From contig NZ_QJHB01000008.1 of the NCBI RefSeq assembly GCF_003260275.1, forward strand, positions 165,020 to 229,019: DNA of 64,000 nucleotides. The letters are read 5' to 3'. The translations under genes were made by a program, and so were the position numbers. The notes under the pieces were generated by a model, which worked only from the letters and a program-made list of their open reading frames with translations, had not been told where the DNA came from and did not search any database. Positions 1 through 7,529 of this stretch are shown here, one piece after another. Every line of letters begins with the position of its first letter. Position 1 is the first letter of the stretch. The stretch is from Homoserinimonas sp. OAct 916 (lineage in GTDB: Bacteria > Actinomycetota > Actinomycetes > Actinomycetales > Microbacteriaceae).

Positions 1-290
1 GTGGTGCTGTCGACCCGCACCTTGATCATCAGGTGGTGACGGTGCACAGACGCATCAGGCTCCAGCTCGACGATCTTGATCACGTTGATCAACTTGTTCA
101 GCTGCTTCGTGATCTGTTCCAGCGGAAAGTCCTCGACATCGACGACGACGGTGATCCGTGAGAGTCCTTCGACCTCGGTCGATCCGACCGCCAGCGATTC
201 GATGTTGTAGCCACGGCGAGCGAACAAGCCTGCGACTCGGGTCAGCAACCCCGGTTTGTCCTCGACCAGAAGGGAAAGTACGTGACTCAT
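1..290 (-). CDS. ilvN: Acetolactate synthase small (regulatory) subunit, partial
   Basis: This is the ACT-domain regulatory subunit of acetolactate synthase, which gives valine feedback control of the first common step of branched-chain amino acid synthesis. The start at 290 reads MSHVLSLLVEDKPGLLTRVAG, followed by RRGYNIESLAVG, the classic IlvN amino-terminal ACT domain. Only about 96 codons are present because the gene runs off the left edge. It starts 3 bp after the ilvB stop, so the two subunits are very probably co-transcribed and translated together. Confidence 0.95.
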   Translation of the reverse strand, partial: MSHVLSLLVEDKPGLLTRVAGLFARRGYNIESLAVGSTEVEGLSRITVVVDVEDFPLEQITKQLNKLINVIKIVELEPDASVHRHHLMIKVRVDST

Positions 291-293
291 GGC

Positions 294-2105
294 CTACTCC
301 TCCTCCCACTCCGGTGCTTTCGCCCGAGCATATTGCACACTCGAGTTGCCGACCCCCTGCGGGACCATCGGCCAGACCATTGAATCCCGGCTGACGATGA
401 AGTCGATCACCACCGGTCGGTCGTTGGTCTCGTTCGCCAGTTTGATCGCAGCATCGACGTCTTCCTTCTTCGTCACCCGGATCGCCAGTGCGCCGTACGC
501 CTCAGCGAGCTTCACGAAGTCGGGCACCATCGCGGTGTCATGCCCGGTGTTGAGGTCGGTGAACGAGTGCCGACCGTTGTAGAACAGGGTCTGCCACTGG
601 CGCACCATGCCCAGCGACGAATTGTTGATGATCGCCACCTTGATCGGGATGTTGTTGATCGTGCAGGTGGCCAGTTCCTGGTTGGTCATCTGGAAACAGC
701 CGTCGCCGTCGATCGCCCAGACGATTCGGTCGGGGTTGGCGACTTTTGCGCCCATCGCCGCCGGCACGCCGTAACCCATGGTTCCGGCGCCGCCGGAGTT
801 CAACCACGCGTTCGGGCGCTCGTACTTGATGAACTGCGCAGCCCACATCTGGTGCTGGCCGACACCGGCGGCGTAGATGCCTTCGGGCCCGGTGATCGCA
901 CCCACCCGTTCGATCACGTATTGCGGCGAGAGCAGGCCGTCTTCGGGCTCGTCGTAGCCCAATGGGAACTGCTCGAGCAGCCCGTTCAACCTCACCCACC
1001 ACGCGTCGAGAGTGTGCTCGTGACCTTCGCTGAGCTTCTCGAATGCGGCGGTGAGGTCGGCGATGACATCTTTGGCATCACCGACTATCGGAACATCGGC
1101 TGTGCGGATCTTGGAGATCTCCGCGGGGTCGATGTCGACATGCACGACCAGGGCGTCCGGGGCGAATTCGCTCGCCTTTCCGGTTACACGGTCGTCGAAT
1201 CGGGCCCCGAGCGAGACCAGGAGGTCGGATTCCTGGATGGCGAGCACCGCGGGCACCGTTCCGTGCATCCCGGGCATGCCGAGGTGCTGCGGGTGGGAGT
1301 CTGGAAAGGCACCACGGGCCATGAGCGTTGTCACAACGGGCGCGCCGGTGGTCTCCGCCAGTTTCAGCAGCGCCGCCGACGCTCCGGAACGGATCACCCC
1401 GCCACCGACGTAGAAGACCGGTCGCTTCGCGTCACGCAACAGTTGGGCTGCGGCCTGTACTTGCTTGCCGTGGGCCTTCGCCACCGGCCGGTAGCCGGGC
1501 AGGTCGAGCTTGGGCGGCCAGATGAACGGTGCGCTGTTCTGCTGCGCGTCCTTGGTCACATCCACCAACACGGGCCCCGGGCGGCCGGTGGTGGCTATGT
1601 GGATCGCGGCCGCAATGGTGGCCGGCACCTCTTCGGGTCGAGTGACCAGGAAGGAGTGCTTGGTGATCGGCATGGTGATGCCGACGATATCGATCTCCTG
1701 AAACGCGTCAGTACCCATCGAGGTGGAGAAGACCTGGCCGGTGATGGCGAGCAGCGGCACGGAATCCATGTGCGCATCCGCGATCGCCGTGACCAGGTTG
1801 GTCGCCCCCGGCCCGCTGGTGGCAATGGCCACACCGAGCTTTCCGGTAGACGATGCGTAGCCCTCGGCGGCATGTCCGGCACCCTGTTCGTGGCGCACCA
1901 GGATGTGACGGATCGACTCCGACGACATCAGTTCGTCATAGAACGGCATGATGGCGCCACCGGGAAGCCCGAACACGTCTTTCACCCCGAGCAATTCGAG
2001 CGCCCTGAGAATTGCACCACTGCCGGTGAGGATCTCCGGCTCCTGGTGTCGTTTTTTGGCTGACTCTTCAGCCGGCGGGTGCGGAGCGACCTGTTGGGTG
2101 GGCAT
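294..2105 (-). CDS. ilvB: Acetolactate synthase large (catalytic) subunit
   Basis: This 603-residue ThDP-dependent enzyme condenses two pyruvates to acetolactate, or pyruvate with 2-ketobutyrate, for valine, leucine and isoleucine synthesis. The amino-terminal ThDP domain has the catalytic-glutamate motif [14 protein letters not shown] near residue 91. A central FAD/TPP-binding domain includes [11 protein letters not shown]. The carboxy-terminal ThDP-binding motif begins GDGCFQM and ends with NN, as in this family. Length is normal. The ATG at 2105 follows a GAGGAAAG-like ribosome site at slightly long spacing. ilvD lies upstream and ilvN 3 bp downstream, giving an ilvD-ilvB-ilvN order. No attenuator or T-box is evident in the 50-bp gap before it. 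Confidence 0.97.
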   Translation of the reverse strand: MPTQQVAPHPPAEESAKKRHQEPEILTGSGAILRALELLGVKDVFGLPGGAIMPFYDELMSSESIRHILVRHEQGAGHAAEGYASSTGKLGVAIATSGPGATNLVTAIADAHMDSVPLLAITGQVFSTSMGTDAFQEIDIVGITMPITKHSFLVTRPEEVPATIAAAIHIATTGRPGPVLVDVTKDAQQNSAPFIWPPKLDLPGYRPVAKAHGKQVQAAAQLLRDAKRPVFYVGGGVIRSGASAALLKLAETTGAPVVTTLMARGAFPDSHPQHLGMPGMHGTVPAVLAIQESDLLVSLGARFDDRVTGKASEFAPDALVVHVDIDPAEISKIRTADVPIVGDAKDVIADLTAAFEKLSEGHEHTLDAWWVRLNGLLEQFPLGYDEPEDGLLSPQYVIERVGAITGPEGIYAAGVGQHQMWAAQFIKYERPNAWLNSGGAGTMGYGVPAAMGAKVANPDRIVWAIDGDGCFQMTNQELATCTINNIPIKVAIINNSSLGMVRQWQTLFYNGRHSFTDLNTGHDTAMVPDFVKLAEAYGALAIRVTKKEDVDAAIKLANETNDRPVVIDFIVSRDSMVWPMVPQGVGNSSVQYARAKAPEWEEE

Positions 2106-2155
2106 TGTCGTCGTGCTTTCCTCGAACTAGAAAATGAATGAGTGGGCTTCACGCC

Positions 2156-3850
2156 TCACCCGGTGATCGCGCCTTCAGCAGCTGAATGCACGAGCTTGGA
2201 GTACTTCGCGAGAACGCCGCGGGTATAGCGCGGGGGCAGCGGGGCCCAGCCTTCGCGGCGGGCATCCAGCTCTGCCGGCTCAACCAGTAAGTCGAGCGTA
2301 CGAGCGGCGATATCGACCCGAATCAGATCACCATCGCGCACAAAAGCAATCGGACCTGCGTCCATTGCTTCGGGTGCTATGTGGCCGATGCACAGGCCGG
2401 TTGTGCCGCCTGAGAATCTGCCATCGGTCAATAGTAATACATCCTTACCGAGACCCGCACCCTTGATCGCCGCGGTGATGGCGAGCATCTCCCGCATTCC
2501 GGGGCCGCCCTTGGGGCCCTCGTAGCGGATGATGACCACGTCGCCGTGCCCGATGCGGCCTTCGGTCAGGGCGTCCATGGCTTCGCGCTCCCTCTCGAAC
2601 ACGCGGGCCGGCCCCTCGAACACCTCGAGGTCGAAGCCCGCGGTCTTCACGACGGCGCCCTCCGGGGCGAACGTCCCGTGCAGCACCGAGATTCCGCCGG
2701 TGGCGTGGATAGGGTTGTCCAAAGTGCGGATCACATCGCCGTCCAGCGCGGGCAGATTCAGCTCGGCGAGGTTCTCAGCCAGGGTTCTTCCGGTCACGGT
2801 CATGACGTCGCCGTGCAGCAGACCGGCGTCGAGCAGCGCCTTCATCACGACGGGCACGCCACCAACGCGGTCGACGTCGTTCATGACGTAACGCCCGAAA
2901 GGCTTCAGGTCGCCCAAGTGGGGCACCGAGTCGGCGATCCGGTTGAAGTCGGCCAGGGTCAGGTCGACGTCGGCCTCGCGGGCGATCGCCAGCAGGTGCA
3001 GCACGGCGTTGGTCGAGCCGCCGAACGCCATCACCACCGCGATCGCATTCTCGAACGCCTCTTTGGTCATGATGTCGCGGGCGGTGATGCCCAGACGAAT
3101 GAGGTTGACCACCGCCTCACCCGACTTGTGGGCGAAGTAGTCGCGGCGGCGGTCGGCCGACGGCGGAGCGGCCGAGCCGGGCAGGCTCATCCCGAGGGCT
3201 TCGGCGACCGATGCCATCGTGTTGGCGGTGTACATCCCGCCACAGGCGCCCTCGCCCGGGCAGATGGCGCGTTCGATCCGGCCCAGGTCTTCTTCGCTCA
3301 TGGTGCCGGCCTTGCAGGCGCCGACCGCTTCGAAGGCGTCGATGATGGTGACGTCCTTCTCGGTGCCGTCGCTGAGTTTGACCCAGCCGGGAGCGATCGT
3401 GCCCGCGTACAGGAACACCGATGAGAGGTTGAGCCTGGCGGCCGCCATCAGCATGCCGGGAAGCGACTTGTCGCAGCCGGCGAGCAGCACCGAGCCGTCG
3501 AGGCGCTCGGCCATCATCACGGTCTCAACGGAGTCGGCGATCACCTCGCGGCTGACCAGCGAGAAGTGCATGCCCTCGTGGCCCATCGAGATCCCGTCTG
3601 AGACGGAGATGGTGCCGAATTGCAGCGGGTACCCGCCGCCGCCGTGCACGCCCTCCTTCGCCCCCTGGGCGAGACGGTCGAGCGAGAGGTTGCACGGTGT
3701 CACCTCGTTCCAGGATGAGGCAACACCGATCTGAGGCTTGTTCCAGTCGTCGTCGCCCATTCCGACCGCGCGCAGCATTCCGCGTGCGGCTGTGGCTTCA
3801 ATTCCGTCAGTTACGGCGCGACTGCGCGGCTTCATCTCGATTTCGGACAT
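2156..3850 (-). CDS. ilvD: Dihydroxy-acid dehydratase
   Basis: This 564-residue enzyme dehydrates 2,3-dihydroxy acids to 2-keto acids in valine and isoleucine synthesis, using an Fe-S cluster. Family landmarks are visible: the early [14 protein letters not shown] segment with one cluster cysteine, [14 protein letters not shown] with a second, and [12 protein letters not shown] with a third. The carboxy-terminal segment [22 protein letters not shown] is also present. The length matches the short actinobacterial IlvD form. It begins 41 bp downstream of the mnhG stop on the same strand and precedes ilvB by 50 bp. Confidence 0.97.
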   Translation of the reverse strand: MSEIEMKPRSRAVTDGIEATAARGMLRAVGMGDDDWNKPQIGVASSWNEVTPCNLSLDRLAQGAKEGVHGGGGYPLQFGTISVSDGISMGHEGMHFSLVSREVIADSVETVMMAERLDGSVLLAGCDKSLPGMLMAAARLNLSSVFLYAGTIAPGWVKLSDGTEKDVTIIDAFEAVGACKAGTMSEEDLGRIERAICPGEGACGGMYTANTMASVAEALGMSLPGSAAPPSADRRRDYFAHKSGEAVVNLIRLGITARDIMTKEAFENAIAVVMAFGGSTNAVLHLLAIAREADVDLTLADFNRIADSVPHLGDLKPFGRYVMNDVDRVGGVPVVMKALLDAGLLHGDVMTVTGRTLAENLAELNLPALDGDVIRTLDNPIHATGGISVLHGTFAPEGAVVKTAGFDLEVFEGPARVFEREREAMDALTEGRIGHGDVVIIRYEGPKGGPGMREMLAITAAIKGAGLGKDVLLLTDGRFSGGTTGLCIGHIAPEAMDAGPIAFVRDGDLIRVDIAARTLDLLVEPAELDARREGWAPLPPRYTRGVLAKYSKLVHSAAEGAITG

Positions 3851-3891
3851 GGCTCAAGTCTATGGGTCAGCGCCAGCCGGTGCCGTCATGG

Positions 3892-4392
3892 CTACTGCGA
3901 ACGGTCGTCGCCCGTCGGATCAGGCGTGGGATGGTTCGAACCCGGTGCACCGGTACCGGCGTCCCGATGCTCGTCGTCATCGCCGAACCCTTCAGGATCG
4001 TCATCGCCCAACTCGTCAGCGTTCTCGTCGTCGCCCGAGTTCTGGTTGGCCAACTCCACAGCCAGCTCGAGTTCGTCGACGTAGAGTTCCTCATCGCCGG
4101 GTTGGCCCGCCCGGTATGCGGCACGGCCCACCATGTGCGCAGACGCCGGCGTCGTCATCATCTGAAAGACCAGAACCAGAAGCAGCACTGCGATTGCCGA
4201 CCAGTCACGGGTGGAAAGCACCACGGCCGTGAGGATGCAGGCCAGCCCCAGCACTTGCGGCTTGGTGCCCGCGTGCACCCGGGTGAGCGTGTCGGGAAAC
4301 CGAATGACGCCGATTGCCGCGGCCAGCGAGAAGTACGCCCCGAGCAGCAGCAGCACCGAGACGAACACATCGAGCAGGAGGTCGACGGTCAT
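3892..4392 (-). CDS. mnhG: Na+/H+ antiporter subunit G with long acidic tail
   Basis: This is subunit G of a multisubunit Mrp/Mnh Na+(or K+)/H+ antiporter in the cytoplasmic membrane. The chosen ATG at 4392 overlaps the mnhF stop (ATGA) and gives 166 residues. The core is typical: a first helix (VDLLLDVFVSVLLLLGAYFS), then GVIRFPDTLTRVHAGTKPQVLG, then a third helix ending in MMTTPASAHMVGRAAYR. After residue ~100 comes an unusual hydrophilic tail rich in Asp, Glu, Asn and Gly (for example SGDDENADELGDDDPEGFGD). Upstream in-frame starts that would read into mnhF were rejected. Confidence 0.9.
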   Translation of the reverse strand: MTVDLLLDVFVSVLLLLGAYFSLAAAIGVIRFPDTLTRVHAGTKPQVLGLACILTAVVLSTRDWSAIAVLLLVLVFQMMTTPASAHMVGRAAYRAGQPGDEELYVDELELAVELANQNSGDDENADELGDDDPEGFGDDDEHRDAGTGAPGSNHPTPDPTGDDRSQ

Positions 4393-4655
4393 TTGCTTCG
4401 CCTCCTCGACACGTAGCGCGCGACGGCGATCGATGAGAGAAACCCGGTCACCGCGAGCGCGAGCATGATCGGCACGGTGATGATGCTCCCCGTGACCACC
4501 ATCTGCACGCCGAGCACACAGATCAGCGTCGTCATGAGCATGTCCGAGGCGATCATGCGGTCGAGGATGCGCGGCCCCACCAGGATGCGGTACACCGAGA
4601 TGAGGGCGGCGGCGGTGAAGGCCACCCCGACGACGAGATAGACAATCGGCATCAT
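4389..4655 (-). CDS. mnhF: Na+/H+ antiporter subunit F
   Basis: This is an 88-residue, three-helix subunit of the Mrp antiporter. The segment VYRILVGPRILDRMIASDML matches the conserved MnhF/MrpF loop containing GP..DR..A.D. It overlaps mnhE upstream and mnhG downstream by ATGA, so the subunits are translationally coupled. Length is normal for the family. Confidence 0.93.
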   Translation of the reverse strand: MMPIVYLVVGVAFTAAALISVYRILVGPRILDRMIASDMLMTTLICVLGVQMVVTGSIITVPIMLALAVTGFLSSIAVARYVSRRRSK

Positions 4656-5272
4656 GGCGCACCTCGTGTGGGTCGCACCGGCGTTCTCTCCCCAACCGTC
4701 GTTTCGTCCTGGTACTCATGCCAACGCTTCAGCCGCACCACGTCGTCCTTGCTCCCCAGCGCACGGATGATGCGCTCCTCCTGCGCGAACACCTGTTGCC
4801 GCATCAACTCGACGTCTTCGGCCTGTTTCGCGTCGAGCACGTGCAGGTACAGTGTCGTGTTCACGCGGTCGACCTCGACCACGAACGAGCCGGGGATCAT
4901 GGTGATCGCCAGAGACGTCAGCGCCATCACGAGGTCGCTTCGCGTTCGCAGGTCGACCTGGACGATGGAGCTGACGGTGATCGGCCTTGGCCGGATCGAA
5001 AGCCAGGCCACCTGGAATGCAGACCGCACCAGGTCGAAGATGAACACGGCGACCAGGATGACGAAACGGTAGGGGTTGAACCGGTCGGGATGCTCGGCCG
5101 GCGGCAGGTAGAAGAAGCGCTGCACCAGCAGGGCCACGATGATCCCACTGAGCACGGCCACCAGGTTGAACTGCCCCCACAACGCCAGCCAGACCACCAC
5201 CAGCCAGAGCGTGAAGGGCACCTGCACGAGGGCCTGCCGACCGAGTTGCCGCTTGCTGATCATCGGGCTCAT
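4652..5272 (-). CDS. mnhE: Na+/H+ antiporter subunit E
   Basis: This is a 206-residue membrane subunit of the Mrp antiporter. It has amino-terminal helices (VPFTLWLVVVWLALWGQF) and the family-type loop VQVDLRTRSDLVMALTSLAITM followed by IPGSFVVEVDRVNTTLYLHVLD. It is somewhat longer than bacillary MnhE, with a charged carboxy-terminal extension that ends in a KRWHEYQDE region. It overlaps mnhD by ATGA at its start and mnhF by ATGA at its end. Confidence 0.93.
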   Translation of the reverse strand: MSPMISKRQLGRQALVQVPFTLWLVVVWLALWGQFNLVAVLSGIIVALLVQRFFYLPPAEHPDRFNPYRFVILVAVFIFDLVRSAFQVAWLSIRPRPITVSSIVQVDLRTRSDLVMALTSLAITMIPGSFVVEVDRVNTTLYLHVLDAKQAEDVELMRQQVFAQEERIIRALGSKDDVVRLKRWHEYQDETTVGERTPVRPTRGAP

Positions 5273-6843
5273 CGGTTGACCTCCGGCAGGACAGTGCCGG
5301 GGAGAACCGCTTCGATGTAGTGCCGGGCGCCGTCCAGGTCTTCGCTGGCCCGCAGGCTCATCGCGAACAGCGGGCCGGCGAACACGGTCAGTGCAATGCT
5401 GAGGGCCACCATCGCTGCAGTGGCGCGTACCATCAGGCGCGGGGCCTCTCGCGTGCTCCGCTGCTCCACGTCGCCCGGCGCCTCGGCGAGGGTGGCCGTG
5501 TACGGCGACGAGTGCTCGTCGAACTCTTCCTGGCTGCGCCAGAAGGCCACGTTCCAGGCTCGCATCATGGCGTACAGGGTGAGCAGGGACGCCAGCGCGC
5601 CACCGGCGATCACGATGTAGGCCAGCGGCGTGCCCAGTTCAGCGCCCGCCACGAAGAGCCCCAACTTTCCGAGAAAGCCGGAGAACGGTGGAATGCCGCC
5701 CAGGTTGAGCGCCGGAATGAAGAACAGCACTCCGATCATGGGCGACAGTTTCAGCAGGCCGGCCAGACGGTTGATCGACGTGGTTCCGCCGATGCGCTCG
5801 ACCAGGCCGGTGGCCAGGAACAGGGTCGTCTGCACCACGATGTGGTGGATCACATAGTAGATCGCGGCCGCCACACCGGCGACCGTGGCGATGGCGATGC
5901 CGAAGATCATATAGCCGATATGGCTGAGCAGGGTGAACGACAGCATCCGTTTGATGTCAGCCTGGGCAACGGCGCCGAGCACCCCGATCACCAGTGTGAG
6001 AAGGGCCACGATCATCAATGCGTTCGACAGCGCACCGCCGGGAAACAGCACGGTCTCGGTACGGATGATCGCGTAGACACCCACTTTGGTCAACAGGCCG
6101 GCGAAGACGGCGGTGACCGGGGCCGGTGCGGTCGGGTAGGAGTCGGGCAGCCAGAACGACAGCGGGAACACCGCGGCCTTGATGCCGAACGCCACCAACA
6201 GCATGACGTGGATGATCAGTTGCACGTCCGGCGGGATCTCCTGGAGCCGAACTGCGATCTGGGCGATGTTCACCGTTCCGGTCGCCCCGTAGATCATGGC
6301 GACCGAGGCCAGGAACAAGAGCGAGGAGAGCAGGCTCACCACGATGTAGGTGATCCCGGCCCGGATTCGCGCGCGCGTTCCACCGAGGGTCAGCAGCACG
6401 TAACTGGACGCGAGCAGAATCTCGAATCCGACATACAGGTTGAACAGGTCGCCGGCCACGAACGCGTTGAACACCCCGGCAGCGAGGATCAGGTAGGTGG
6501 GGTTGTAGATCGACACCGGCGTCTCGTCGTCACCGTCGGCAAGACCCTGGCCGACCGTGTAGAACAGTACGACCAACAACACCGAAGCAGAGACCACCAG
6601 CATGAGGGCGGTCAACCGGTCAACGACCAGTACGATCCCCCACGGAGCCGCCCAGCCGCCCACTTCAACCACCAGGGTGCCCGACGAGTCGACGACGAAC
6701 AAGAGCAACGCGGCGACCGCGAGTGCCAATGTCAGTGCGCTGACGGTCACCGCGACCTGCACGCGCGGCAGGCGACCGGTCACCAGTGCCGCTGCCGCTC
6801 CGATCAATGGCAGCAGCACGACCAGGGGAACGAGGGCGTTCAT
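5269..6843 (-). CDS. mnhD: Na+/H+ antiporter subunit D
   Basis: This 524-residue polytopic protein of the NuoL/NuoM/NuoN-like proton-transloca­ting family forms one of the two large ion-translocating subunits of the Mrp antiporter. The conserved motif AVFPLSFWLPDSYPTAPAPVTAVFAG contains the lysine- and proline-bearing helix region; only part is quoted here as landmark positions near residues 225-250. A second block, LLSHIGYMIFGIA, is typical. The carboxy-terminal ~80 residues are a hydrophilic stretch followed by one helix. It overlaps mnhC and mnhE by ATGA. Confidence 0.95.
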   Translation of the reverse strand: MNALVPLVVLLPLIGAAAALVTGRLPRVQVAVTVSALTLALAVAALLLFVVDSSGTLVVEVGGWAAPWGIVLVVDRLTALMLVVSASVLLVVLFYTVGQGLADGDDETPVSIYNPTYLILAAGVFNAFVAGDLFNLYVGFEILLASSYVLLTLGGTRARIRAGITYIVVSLLSSLLFLASVAMIYGATGTVNIAQIAVRLQEIPPDVQLIIHVMLLVAFGIKAAVFPLSFWLPDSYPTAPAPVTAVFAGLLTKVGVYAIIRTETVLFPGGALSNALMIVALLTLVIGVLGAVAQADIKRMLSFTLLSHIGYMIFGIAIATVAGVAAAIYYVIHHIVVQTTLFLATGLVERIGGTTSINRLAGLLKLSPMIGVLFFIPALNLGGIPPFSGFLGKLGLFVAGAELGTPLAYIVIAGGALASLLTLYAMMRAWNVAFWRSQEEFDEHSSPYTATLAEAPGDVEQRSTREAPRLMVRATAAMVALSIALTVFAGPLFAMSLRASEDLDGARHYIEAVLPGTVLPEVNR

Positions 6844-7529
6844 CGTCTGCCTCCCCGATCGGTTTCGGCATCAGGCGCCAAGTCGGGCCCGGTGCCGGGT
6901 TCCCCATCGGGTTCAGGGGCGGAATTCTGGCCGGGCCCCGGTTCGGCCACCGCGCTCTCTCCGGGTTCAACACCGGGGTCGCTGCGCACAGCAGTGGCAA
7001 TAAGAGCTGACTTCTCGCCTGCGATCTCGGGTCCGATGCCACTGGTCTGGCCGGTGTCGACCGGGTGTGCCGCCGACCGTTCGGCTTCGAGCTGCTCCTC
7101 CTCCAACTCGCCGGGGTCGAAGTCGCTGTCGACGGCGTGGTCGGGATCGGACTGTTCGTCTTCGAACGCGAACTTGCGCGTGCCGACGGCAATGTCCTCC
7201 TCGTCGTCTTCCACCTCGTCCATGCGTCCGAGAAACCACGAGCGGTAGATCAGCGCGAGCAGAAAGGCCGAGATCCCGAACGTGATCACGATCGCGGTCA
7301 GGCTGAGTGCCTGTGGCAGTGGGTCTTGCATTTCGGCCGCGGTCACGCCGTCGGTGACGATCGGGGCGACCCCGATCCGGCCGGCAACGATGAGGATGAG
7401 GATGTTCGTGGCGTTGCCCAGCAGAAGAAACCCGATCAACACCCGGGTCATGCTGCGTTCGAGCAGCAGGAAGATCCCGCAGGCGTACAGCACCGCCATG
7501 GCGATCACGAGCACTCCGGAGACACTCAT
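6840..7529 (-). CDS. mnhC: Na+/H+ antiporter subunit C with acidic, Pro/Gly-rich tail
   Basis: This is subunit C of the Mrp antiporter, a NuoK-like protein with three helices in the first ~105 residues (LERSMTRVLIGFLLLGNATN is the conserved NuoK-like region). The family is usually ~110-180 residues. This copy is 229 because of a ~120-residue tail after the last helix. The tail is strongly acidic (MDEVEDDEEDIAVG, ELEEEQLEAE), then rich in Pro, Gly and Glu. Subunit G of the same complex also has an acidic tail. ATGA overlaps link it to mnhAB and mnhD. Confidence 0.92.
   Translation of the reverse strand: MSVSGVLVIAMAVLYACGIFLLLERSMTRVLIGFLLLGNATNILILIVAGRIGVAPIVTDGVTAAEMQDPLPQALSLTAIVITFGISAFLLALIYRSWFLGRMDEVEDDEEDIAVGTRKFAFEDEQSDPDHAVDSDFDPGELEEEQLEAERSAAHPVDTGQTSGIGPEIAGEKSALIATAVRSDPGVEPGESAVAEPGPGQNSAPEPDGEPGTGPDLAPDAETDRGGRR

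Noticed and set aside
2106..2155. Possible leader-attenuator before ilvB
   Set aside because: The gap is only 50 bp and holds no leader peptide rich in branched-chain codons and no hairpin pair.
5320..7248. 642-codon plus-strand open frame across mnhD and mnhC
   Set aside because: It is antisense to strongly recognised antiporter genes, has a skewed His/Arg/Gln/Gly composition and no known domain. It is a high-GC shadow.
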